A stretch of DNA of 13,745 nt from Lentisphaerota bacterium (GTDB lineage: Bacteria; Verrucomicrobiota; Kiritimatiellia; JAAZAB01). Shown here piece after piece: positions 1-5,364 of the stretch. The stretch's first letter is position 1. Every line of letters begins with the position of its first letter. The notes beneath the pieces are model-generated. The model worked only from the letters and a program-made list of their open reading frames with translations. It was not told the DNA's origin and searched no databases. The stretch covers positions 1-13,745 of the forward strand of contig JACPGN010000077.1 of assembly GCA_016182435.1 (NCBI GenBank), given 5' to 3'. A program made the translations under genes and the position numbers.

Positions 1-471
1 GCATAAGACGCGGATATGCTTACGGCTGTGTTCCGCGATGATGCGCAGTCCGGTGAAATCCCGGCAGGGCGGGGGCACGTCCGCGATCGCTACGCCCATG
101 ATGCCCTGGACCTGCTCAAGATGGTCGCAGAGGCGCGCGATGTTTCCCAGGTCGTCAGAGTTCAGCGCGCGCCGCTCGGCGCCGGTCCAGAGATACAATG
201 CCGGGCTGGTCCAGTATACCGAAGGACTATTGGCCGTGAGCCGCGTTACGCCACTCATGCGCCGGTCGGCCAGTTCAACGGCTCTGGGGGCGCAAGCGAG
301 TTGCTCCTGCACCATCTCCCGCGGGATGCGGATATCATAGGGAGCGGCGCCCGGCCGCGCGCCGGCTTGCAACATCCGCTCGACAACGCGCTCGTGTTCG
401 AGGCGCACGCCGATCTCTTCCAGAATACGTAGCGAAGTCTCGTGCAACTGCTGACAGTCGGCGGGAGTCAT
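1..471 (-). CDS. MttB-family (trimethylamine methyltransferase-like) protein, N-terminal part, cut by window edge
   Basis: The first 157 codons are visible and the frame stays open to base 1. The start is the only ATG after an in-frame TAA nine bases-plus upstream; an AAGGA lies about 15 bases before it, so the ribosome site is weak. Visible family features are the N-terminal helix LHETSLRILEEIGVRLEHE (residues 9-27), a YDIRIPREMVQEQL segment (45-58), and the stretch around ALNSDDLGNIARLCDHLEQV (102-121) followed by IADVPPP. These match the N-terminal region of MttB-family corrinoid methyltransferases, which move a methyl group from a quaternary or tertiary amine to a corrinoid protein. A cognate-type corrinoid protein and a pterin methyltransferase lie about 4-5 kb away on the other strand, which supports the role. 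Pyrrolysine-containing MttB and the MtgB type (glycine betaine) cannot be told apart, because the pyrrolysine position is beyond the edge. Substrate unknown. Confidence 0.85.
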   Translation of the reverse strand, partial: MTPADCQQLHETSLRILEEIGVRLEHERVVERMLQAGARPGAAPYDIRIPREMVQEQLACAPRAVELADRRMSGVTRLTANSPSVYWTSPALYLWTGAERRALNSDDLGNIARLCDHLEQVQGIMGVAIADVPPPCRDFTGLRIIAEHSRKHIRVLC

Positions 472-528
472 AGTCTCTGGATATGTTCCTTAAATCGGCC
501 AATGCCGTTCTGGCGCTTGTCCGCCTGG

Positions 529-590
529 TGGAAACGGCCGCTGCACCTGACGTTATGCCGTTCCACGGTGTAGCAGCGGTTCGTTAGAAC
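529..590 (+). other. Integron attC-like imperfect palindrome (candidate)
   Basis: The sequence folds as a broken hairpin: AACG (533-536) pairs with CGTT (582-585), CCGCTGC (538-544) with GCAGCGG (573-579), and ACC (545-547) with GGT (567-569). Unpaired bases sit on one side (570-572) and the spacer is asymmetric. The right end carries GTTAGAA, one base off the R' core GTTRRRY. The CGCTGCACCTGAC text at the left recalls attC sites seen in environmental integrons (from memory, not searched). The left core (GGAAAC) is poor, and no integrase is in the window. A simple perfect hairpin, GCGGTTC/GAACCGC at 576-593, competes with this fold. It may be a decayed or orphan attC, or only a structured intergenic sequence. 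Confidence 0.35.
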
Positions 591-644
591 CGCGCTGCCC
601 TGCCGTTTTGGCCCCGCCCAGGCTGCCAGGGTTGGCCGGGCGAC

Positions 645-701
645 TCACAAAATCTTGAACTTGGGCAAGTCCTGAATATCCACAATACCGACCAGGCGGC
701 G
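645..701 (-). pseudogene. Duplicated 3' end of kdsD (gene fragment)
   Basis: Read on the minus strand this encodes RRLVGIVDIQDLPKFKIL and then TGA. The C-terminus of the intact kdsD at 1168-2142 is RRLVGLVDIQDLPKFKIL. Bases 648-701 match 1171-1224 at 49 of 54 positions, without gaps. Similarity stops sharply after the two arginine codons. Further upstream the frame is open only to a TGA at 771-773 and encodes nothing like KdsD. It is therefore a stranded tail, in the same orientation as the parent gene and about 520 bp downstream of it. The two copies flank the DUF433 module as direct repeats. Confidence 0.85.
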
Positions 702-753
702 CGAGAAACCCGTCCCGGGTTCCGAGTAGCCTTGATGCGCTTGAGTGTTCCGA

Positions 754-849
754 TTAAATTCCAGCGCGCTTCAGCGGAAGCAGGCGGGTTCTGGCCCGAT
801 CTTTGTCAATTGAGATTAAGGAGAGATTCATGTCGATCACGAGCTTCAT
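754..849 (-). pseudogene. Truncated DUF5615 (PIN-like) toxin stub
   Basis: The ATG overlaps the TGA of the DUF433 gene (ATGA, 846-849), the usual coupling of an antitoxin-toxin pair. The product begins MKLVIDMNLS, which fits the start of DUF5615 PIN-like toxins: beta-strand 1 with the first acidic residue (Asp6), usually followed by a proline. After residue 10 the likeness ends, and a TAA stops translation after 31 codons, against roughly 110 or more in the family. No other frame continues a recognisable toxin before the kdsD fragment at 701. This suggests the toxin body was lost by deletion or rearrangement. The family assignment rests on ten residues plus position next to DUF433, so it is an inference. 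Confidence 0.6.
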
Positions 850-1076
850 GCAAAGACCAGGGGCACGTCGATTTCCTCCGCTCGCCATGCAGCATAGGCA
901 AGCGCCTGGGCAATATCTTCTGCCTCCAGATAAGGATACAGCTTGAGGATCTCGTCCCTTGTCCGTCCCGCGGCAACCAGGCCGACAAGCGTGCCGACCG
1001 TTATGCGGAGTCCCCGAATACAGGGCTTGCCGCCCATAACTTCAGGGTCGAATGTAATGCGGTCAATGGTCATCAT
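846..1076 (-). CDS. DUF433 family protein, antitoxin-like
   Basis: A 76-residue protein with the DUF433 signature: DRITFDPEVMGGKPCIRGLR (residues 5-24), then ITVGTLVGLVAAG, DEILKLYPYLEAEDIAQAL and a terminal acidic/hydrophobic tail. Family members are short winged-helix-like proteins often paired with DUF5615 PIN-like toxins and treated as antitoxins. The start at 1076 puts an AAGGAAG a few bases upstream and begins the protein where homologues begin. A longer reading from 1133 would add an unconserved leader; the ATG at 1073 is also possible. The downstream toxin reading frame starts inside this gene's stop codon but is truncated, so the antitoxin may now be an orphan. An inverted repeat at 1094-1109 could be its operator. 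Confidence 0.88.
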   Translation of the reverse strand: MMTIDRITFDPEVMGGKPCIRGLRITVGTLVGLVAAGRTRDEILKLYPYLEAEDIAQALAYAAWRAEEIDVPLVFA

Positions 1077-1093
1077 TGCTCTTCCTTCATTCC

Positions 1094-1109
1094 GTGGTAA
1101 CGCTACCAC
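1094..1109. promoter_or_regulatory. Inverted repeat upstream of the DUF433 gene (possible operator)
   Basis: GTGGTA and TACCAC form perfect 6-bp arms around four bases, 18 bp upstream of the DUF433 start. Toxin-antitoxin operons are commonly repressed by the antitoxin binding a palindrome in this position. No clear -35/-10 pair was recognised. Function is inferred from position only. Confidence 0.35.
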
Positions 1110-1167
1110 TTCCGATCCAACAACACCAGTCATTAATGTGGATTCCCGGAAAGTTTAGGGGTGCAAC

Positions 1168-2142
1168 CTACAGAATCTTGAACTTCGGCAAGTCCTGAAT
1201 ATCCACCAGGCCGACCAGGCGGCGCTGGCCGTCCACCACGAGCAAATCGTCAATGGCGTGTTCCTCGTAGATCTTCAGCACTTCCACGGCCAGGTCCTGC
1301 GCCCGGACGGTGACGGGCGCGCTGGTCATTACGGCGCGGATCGGCAGATGGGCAATGGCCCCGCGCCGCTGGGTAATGAGCCGGCGCAGGTCGCCATCGG
1401 TGAAAATGCCGGAGAGCTTGCCCTGAGCATCCACGATGCTGACCGCGCCCGTGCGGGCGCTGGTCATGGCCAGAATTGCGTCCTTAACTTTGGCCCGGAT
1501 ATTCACGCAAGCCAGGCGCTTGTCCTTGCGCATGATGTCGGCCACGCGCAGCAACAGAGTCCGCCCAATGGCGCCGCCGGGATGCAGCTTGGCGAAATCC
1601 TCCTTGCGGAACCCGCGCGCCTCCAAGAGCACGATGGCCAGGGCGTCGCCCACGGCCAGCATGGCCGTGGTGCTGGCCGTCGGCGCCAGGTTGAAGGGAC
1701 AGGCCTCGCGGCGCACCGGAATCAGGATGACGGCGTCGCTGGAGCGGGCCAGGGCGCTGGCCGCCGCGCCGGTCATGGCTACGACCTTGGCGCCCAGGCG
1801 CTTGACCGCCGGCAGGATTTCCAGGATTTCGGCGGACTCGCCGCTATGGCTCAGGGCCAGCAGGACGTCGTTGCTGCCCAGGATGCCGATATCCCCATGC
1901 AAGGCCTGCGAGGGATGCAAAGTCACGCTGGGCGAGCCGGTGCTGGAGAGCGTCGCCGAGATCTTCTGGCCGACATGAAAACACTTGCCCACGCCGGCGA
2001 CCACGATCTTGCCGTTCCGGTTCAGGCCTTCCAGGATGAGCTTGACCGAGCGCGAGAATTCCAGTCCGAGGCGCTGGCGTACGCGCTGCAGTTCCTTGAT
2101 TTCTACGTTCAGAATTTCCCGGGCCCGTTTAACCATTTTCAT
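1168..2142 (-). CDS. kdsD: Arabinose-5-phosphate isomerase (KdsD/KpsF family)
   Basis: Cytoplasmic enzyme that converts D-ribulose 5-phosphate to D-arabinose 5-phosphate, the first step to Kdo for lipopolysaccharide. The 324 residues match the usual length (about 325). An SIS sugar isomerase domain comes first, with GVGKCFHVG (50-58), STGSPSVTLHPSQALHGDIG (67-86), SHSGESAE (98-105), APTASTTA (153-160) and HPGGAIGR (187-194). Two CBS domains follow (about 203-260 and 268-324). The start at 2142 is chosen because AGGAG lies six bases before it; an open extension of 38 codons upstream is repeat-derived. It follows cstA on the same strand with a 155-bp gap, so shared transcription is uncertain. 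A fragment of its 3' end is duplicated at 645-701. It indicates an LPS-bearing outer membrane. Confidence 0.95.
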   Translation of the reverse strand: MKMVKRAREILNVEIKELQRVRQRLGLEFSRSVKLILEGLNRNGKIVVAGVGKCFHVGQKISATLSSTGSPSVTLHPSQALHGDIGILGSNDVLLALSHSGESAEILEILPAVKRLGAKVVAMTGAAASALARSSDAVILIPVRREACPFNLAPTASTTAMLAVGDALAIVLLEARGFRKEDFAKLHPGGAIGRTLLLRVADIMRKDKRLACVNIRAKVKDAILAMTSARTGAVSIVDAQGKLSGIFTDGDLRRLITQRRGAIAHLPIRAVMTSAPVTVRAQDLAVEVLKIYEEHAIDDLLVVDGQRRLVGLVDIQDLPKFKIL

Positions 2143-2187
2143 AAAAGGCTCCTGAAGCAGACCAAAGTCTGCAACCCAGAAAATCAA

Positions 2188-2262
2188 CCACTGATTACAC
2201 TGATGGCACGGATGGGGAAAGCCGTCCCCATTCCATATCCGTGCTATCCGTGTCATCCGTGG
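2188..2262. repeat. Inverted pair of the CCACGGAT-type intergenic repeat
   Basis: The left arm (2188-2213) reads CCACTGATTACACTGATGG and on into CACGGAT. The right arm (2237-2262) is its near reverse complement, built from ATCCGTG units spaced about nine bases apart. The loop contains a small hairpin, ATGGGGA/TCCCCAT. The same unit occurs singly at 6975-7000. It lies between cstA and kdsD on the minus strand and could fold in that transcript. Confidence 0.75.
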
Positions 2263-2297
2263 TAATATTCCTGTTTTTCGTAGATGTTGTTCATATA

Positions 2298-3959
2298 TCA
2301 GGCGCTAATATTCCGCGCTGGTTTGGTCACAAGCGTCCGCGCGGCTTCCACGATCAAGAGCGCCGCCAACACTAACAACAGCATGGCAATAATTCCGATC
2401 GGCGACAAGCGATATTGGCCGATCAAGAGCACTAAGGCCCAGACGGTCATGCCGAGCATGAAGAGCATGGGCAGCATGAAGAGCATGGGCGCGAGAACGA
2501 ACCCGAATCCTTTACCGCTCTTTTTCAGCCAGACCAGGATTACAAGCAGGGTCAGCCCGGCCAGCATCTGGTTGGTGGCGCCAAAGACCGGCCAGATTGC
2601 TTTCCAGGCGGGAATGGGGTTGCCGGCGGCGTCGTGGAACGGAATCAGCACAAACACGGTCGGCAGCGCCAGGGTTAGGATGGCGGAAAAATAGCGCCAG
2701 CGCGGCCCCTTAAGTCCGAAAAACTCCTCGAAGATATAGCGGCCCAGGCGCGTGGCGGTGTCGAGGGTGGTGAGGATGAAGGTGGAGAGCGCCAGGAGCC
2801 CGAAGGAAAATCCGATTCGTTCCGGCACGCCAAACACGCCGAGGAAATGGGCCAGGCCATTGCCGTAAATGGTCAAGGGCGTCTGGCCCGTGAGCGGGCT
2901 GCTTCGTGGCAGCACGGCCACCACTATCAGCGCTATAACCGCGACCAGACCCTCAATCAGCATGGCGCCATAGCCGATTTTGCGCGCGTCGGTTTCCTTG
3001 TCCAACTGCTTGGCGGTGGTGCCGGATGAGACCAAAGCATGAAATCCGGAGCAGGCCCCGCAGGCAACCGTAATGAAGATAATCGGGAACAGCGTCCCCA
3101 GTTGCGGGTCATGCCAGGCCTTGAAGGCCGGGTACTCGATGGCAAACCCGCCAAAGAGGATGCCCAGGAAGGCGCCCAGCACCGAAGAATACAAGAGATA
3201 GCTCGAGAGATAATCGCGGGGCTGCAGCAGGACCCAGACTGGCGCCGTGGCGGCGGCAAGGCAATACCCGATGAGCAGCAAGCACCACGCTTTCTTGGGA
3301 TCGCCTCCCAGGATGCTGCCGAGCCTCTCGGGCAACAGCGGAAATTCCTGGCCAACCCAGACCGCCAGGAAAACCAGGGGCACGAAAACGAGCGAGGCCG
3401 GTCCGACCCGCACTTTCCGGTGATAGACCAGGAAGCCAAAGCCAAGGGCCAGAACGATAAATAGCACCGACGCGGTGGCCACCGCGCCTTCCTCGACAAA
3501 GGTAACGGCGGTCAGGTCGGTGAAAACCGTCAAAACATAGACCAGCGCCAGCCAGATAAATAACAGCAGCAGGCGGAAAGCCAGGGGCGACATCGTCTCG
3601 CGCGCGATCTCGGCGATGGAGCGGCCCGCGCGGCGGATGGAGGCGATCAAGGCGGAAAAGTCATGCACGCCGCCAATGAAAATGGCGCCGAGCAGAATCC
3701 AGATCAGGGTGGGACCCCAGCCGAAGGCCAGGGAGGCAATGATCGGCCCCACGATCGGCCCGGCCCCGGCGATGGACGAAAAATGATGGCCGAACAGAAT
3801 GGCCGGATACGCCGGGACCCAGTCCACGCCGTCATAGTGCGTATGGCTGGGCGTCGGCCGCTGGTTGCTCACGTCAAAGTGGCGGTCGAGAAACCGCCCG
3901 TAGAAAAAAAAGGCGGCCACAAAGGCGAGAAAGGCGCCAATGAAAATAAGCGTTAGCAT
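2298..3959 (-). CDS. cstA: Carbon starvation protein A (CstA family transporter)
   Basis: A 553-residue integral membrane protein with many hydrophobic spans. The family signature HHFSSIAGAGPIVGP is at residues 58-72, followed by GGVHDF (96-101), and later by GACSGFHALVSSGTTAKQLD, typical of the central CstA region. Family members import peptides or pyruvate (CstA, BtsT). This protein is shorter than the roughly 700-residue E. coli CstA, and resembles the shorter CstA-type proteins of other phyla. The start at 3959 has no strong ribosome site (GGCTCCCT just before it). Near the C-terminus a tandem 18-bp duplication repeats six residues within a membrane span. It is the first gene of the leftward group. 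Which substrate it carries cannot be judged here. Confidence 0.93.
   Translation of the reverse strand: MLTLIFIGAFLAFVAAFFFYGRFLDRHFDVSNQRPTPSHTHYDGVDWVPAYPAILFGHHFSSIAGAGPIVGPIIASLAFGWGPTLIWILLGAIFIGGVHDFSALIASIRRAGRSIAEIARETMSPLAFRLLLLFIWLALVYVLTVFTDLTAVTFVEEGAVATASVLFIVLALGFGFLVYHRKVRVGPASLVFVPLVFLAVWVGQEFPLLPERLGSILGGDPKKAWCLLLIGYCLAAATAPVWVLLQPRDYLSSYLLYSSVLGAFLGILFGGFAIEYPAFKAWHDPQLGTLFPIIFITVACGACSGFHALVSSGTTAKQLDKETDARKIGYGAMLIEGLVAVIALIVVAVLPRSSPLTGQTPLTIYGNGLAHFLGVFGVPERIGFSFGLLALSTFILTTLDTATRLGRYIFEEFFGLKGPRWRYFSAILTLALPTVFVLIPFHDAAGNPIPAWKAIWPVFGATNQMLAGLTLLVILVWLKKSGKGFGFVLAPMLFMLPMLFMLGMTVWALVLLIGQYRLSPIGIIAMLLLVLAALLIVEAARTLVTKPARNISA
2455..2490. repeat. Perfect 18-bp tandem duplication inside cstA
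   Basis: AGCATGAAGAGCATGGGC occurs twice in a row (2455-2472 and 2473-2490). On the coding strand this repeats the residues PMLFML, giving PMLFMLPMLFMLGM within the second-last hydrophobic stretch. It is in frame, so the protein stays intact but a membrane helix is six residues longer. Confidence 0.9.
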
Positions 3960-4066
3960 AGGGAGCCGGATTGTGCTGAAGCTGGTTTAATGGTTCGCTT
4001 CTTTTTATCGCTAAACGGCTGGGAACGCAAGGAGCAAGCTGCATGGCCGAAGACGCCATTGGTGGC
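3960..4066. other. Divergent intergenic region, cstA side
   Basis: This part of the 418-bp gap between cstA (leftward) and the corrinoid protein gene (rightward) should hold the cstA promoter. Its A/T-rich centre on the minus strand (GATAAAAAG, about 4000) could serve as a -10 region, but no convincing -35 partner was found. No open reading frame with recognisable product is present. Confidence 0.4.
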
Positions 4067-4233
4067 GAGGGGTAGGGCGCGTTCGCCTGCCCGCAATGCT
4101 ACGCATAGCGTTGCAGGCGGGCCGAACGCGCCGCGGACGGTCCCGCCAAGGCGGGATTCCGCCCCGGCGGATCCGCATAGGCGGAAAACTCGGCGCTTGC
4201 CCCGCTCTGTAGCGGGGAGCCGTCCCTACCCTC
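4067..4233. repeat. Palindromic GGTAGGG...CCCTACC intergenic element, long copy
   Basis: Outer ends are GAGGGGTAGGG and CCCTACCCTC in inverted orientation. Inside are nested hairpins: GCCTGCCCGCAA/TTGCAGGCGGGC around ACGCATAGCG, CCCGCC/GGCGGG, and CCCCGCT/AGCGGGG. The block GCGCCGCGGACGG followed later by GTCCCTACC is shared with the shorter copy at 7355-7410. The GGCGGATCCGC and GGCGGAAAA words are shared with 9376-9399. It fills most of the gap upstream of the corrinoid protein gene. Confidence 0.75.
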
Positions 4234-4254
4234 ATGCGACCCATTACATTGTTA

Positions 4255-4308
4255 TGTAAAAAAACTGCTGTAAAAAAACTGCTTGACCTTGGCCTTAAGT
4301 GTTATAAA
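4255..4308 (+). promoter_or_regulatory. Tandem 14-bp repeat plus possible promoter before the corrinoid protein gene
   Basis: TGTAAAAAAACTGC occurs twice without a gap (4255-4268, 4269-4282). It directly abuts TTGACC (4283-4288), a good -35 word. TATAAA follows at 4303-4308, but the spacer is only 14 bp; shifting the -10 to ATAAAT or AAATTA gives 15 to 17. The A-tracts could act as an UP element, or the repeat as a binding site for a regulator. The coding start is 70 bp further on. No cobalamin-riboswitch B12 box was recognised here. Confidence 0.45.
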
Positions 4309-4377
4309 TTATGCCGAAAACGCAACAACCAGGAAGATTTTCAAGATCGGCGAACCAATAACCAAAAGGAGCGGACA

Positions 4378-5016
4378 ATGAGCTTGCTGGAACAGATTAA
4401 GGAGAACTTAATCAAGGGTAAGGCCAAGGACGTTAAGGAACTGGTCGAGAAGGCCATCGCCGAAAAAGTCAAGCCGGCCGACATTCTCAACCAGGGCCTG
4501 CTCGCCGGCATGAGCACCATCGGCGAGCGCTTCAAGAATAACGAAGTCTATGTGCCGGAGGTTCTGATTGCCGCCCGCGCCATGAAGTCCGGCATGGAGG
4601 TTTTGAAACCCTTGCTGGCCGCCGCCGGCGTTCAACCGAAAGGCACGGCGGTCATCGGCACGGTCAAGGGCGACCTGCATGATATCGGCAAGAACCTGGT
4701 GGGCATGATGCTGGAAGGCGCGGGGTTCCGGGTCGTGGATGCGGGCATTAACGTTGAGCCCGATAAGATGGTTCAATTGGCTAAGGAAAACACTGCTAAC
4801 CTGATCGGCTGCTCCGCTCTGCTGACCACCACCATGACCAATATGAAATTAGTCGTGGAAGCCGTCAAGTCCACCGGCTTGACCGGCAAAGTCAGGGTCA
4901 TGATCGGCGGCGCGCCGGTGACCCAGGCCTTTGCCGACGAGATCGGCGCTGATGGCTACGCCCCGGATGCAGCTTCGGCCGCCGATCTGGCCAAGAAGCT
5001 GTCGGGCGTAGTATAA
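4378..5016 (+). CDS. Corrinoid (B12-binding) methyl carrier protein, MttC/MtgC type
   Basis: A 212-residue cytoplasmic protein that would carry a methyl group on its cobalamin between two methyltransferases. The N-terminal helical cap domain (about 1-85) holds MSTIGERFKNNEVYVPEVL and AARAMKSGMEVLKPLL. The Rossmann-type cobalamin domain follows, with DLHDIGKN (99-106; His101 as lower cobalt ligand), SALLTT (146-151) and GGAPVT (177-182). Length is normal for MttC/MtbC/MtgC-like proteins. AAGGAG eight bases before the ATG fixes the start; an in-frame extension upstream is not conserved. A terminator at 5232-5272 ends its transcript before the methyltransferase gene. An MttB-like partner begins at 471 on the other strand. 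The substrate specificity comes from the partner and is not visible here. Confidence 0.95.
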   Translation: MSLLEQIKENLIKGKAKDVKELVEKAIAEKVKPADILNQGLLAGMSTIGERFKNNEVYVPEVLIAARAMKSGMEVLKPLLAAAGVQPKGTAVIGTVKGDLHDIGKNLVGMMLEGAGFRVVDAGINVEPDKMVQLAKENTANLIGCSALLTTTMTNMKLVVEAVKSTGLTGKVRVMIGGAPVTQAFADEIGADGYAPDAASAADLAKKLSGVV

Positions 5017-5038
5017 CATTGGTGTCTAAAATAACATT

Positions 5039-5187
5039 CCCTCTCCCTTGGGAGAGGGTTAGGGTGAGGGGCCTGCCCGAGCGTCGGCCAGGGAATGCTG
5101 GCCCGCCTGCAACGCTGTCGCGTAGCGACTGCGGGCAGGCAAATGTGCCCCCTCACCTCTGTCCTCTCCCAGGGGAGAGGATGAGGT
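5039..5187. repeat. CCCTCTCCC/GGGAGAGGG palindromic intergenic repeat
   Basis: Begins with a hairpin CCCTCTCCC-TT-GGGAGAGGG (5039-5058) and TTAGGGTGAGGGG, and ends with CCCCTCACC...CCTCTCCC and GGGGAGAGG, so the whole 149 bp is a large imperfect inverted repeat. Inner arms CCTGCCCG/CGGGCAGG and GTCGC-GTA-GCGAC add further stems. Translating it gives the PLPWERVRVRG-type spurious reading known from this repeat style. No gene is seen in 5017-5364; the rest of the gap holds the terminator and the leader of the next gene. Confidence 0.8.
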
Positions 5188-5231
5188 TTCGTCAAGCTAA
5201 CTCAGCAAGCCGGAGTTTGCTCCAAAAGCGT

Positions 5232-5272
5232 AAAGCCGTCCCGATACGCTTCGCGATCGGGACGGCTTTTTT
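5232..5272 (+). terminator. Strong rho-independent terminator
   Basis: A 14-bp perfect stem, AAAGCCGTCCCGAT/ATCGGGACGGCTTT, has a small inner CGC-TTC-GCG hairpin and runs into six T residues. It lies 216 bp after the corrinoid protein stop codon and about 90 bp before the next start, so the two methyl-transfer genes are probably transcribed separately or with read-through. Confidence 0.88.
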
Positions 5273-5364
5273 CTGCCGTGGCGCCGGGAAGCGCGCCAAT
5301 TTTTCCTTGGTCGGCTCGCCCGGTGGGCGTATATTATCCGTAATTACATAGGAGAAGCTGTGCC

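Noticed and set aside
16..432. Plus-strand open frame over the left edge
   Set aside because: It is the antisense shadow of the MttB-family gene, whose minus-strand reading has clear family motifs.
576..593. Possible tRNA T-arm (GGTTCGTTAGAACC)
   Set aside because: The loop does not fit TTCRANY with a 5-bp stem, and no acceptor, D or anticodon arms surround it.
1258..2265. Long plus-strand open frame (335 codons) opposite kdsD
   Set aside because: Low-complexity Gly/Ala/Gln/His-rich translation, no family likeness; typical GC-rich shadow of kdsD.
4067..4377. Possible cobalamin riboswitch upstream of the corrinoid protein gene
   Set aside because: No B12-box-like text; the structure is explained by the palindromic repeat.
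5019..5351. Open frame reading FPLPWERVRVRG...PLPGER
   Set aside because: Classic translation of the CCCTCTCCC/GGGAGAGGG repeat, running through a terminator; not a gene.
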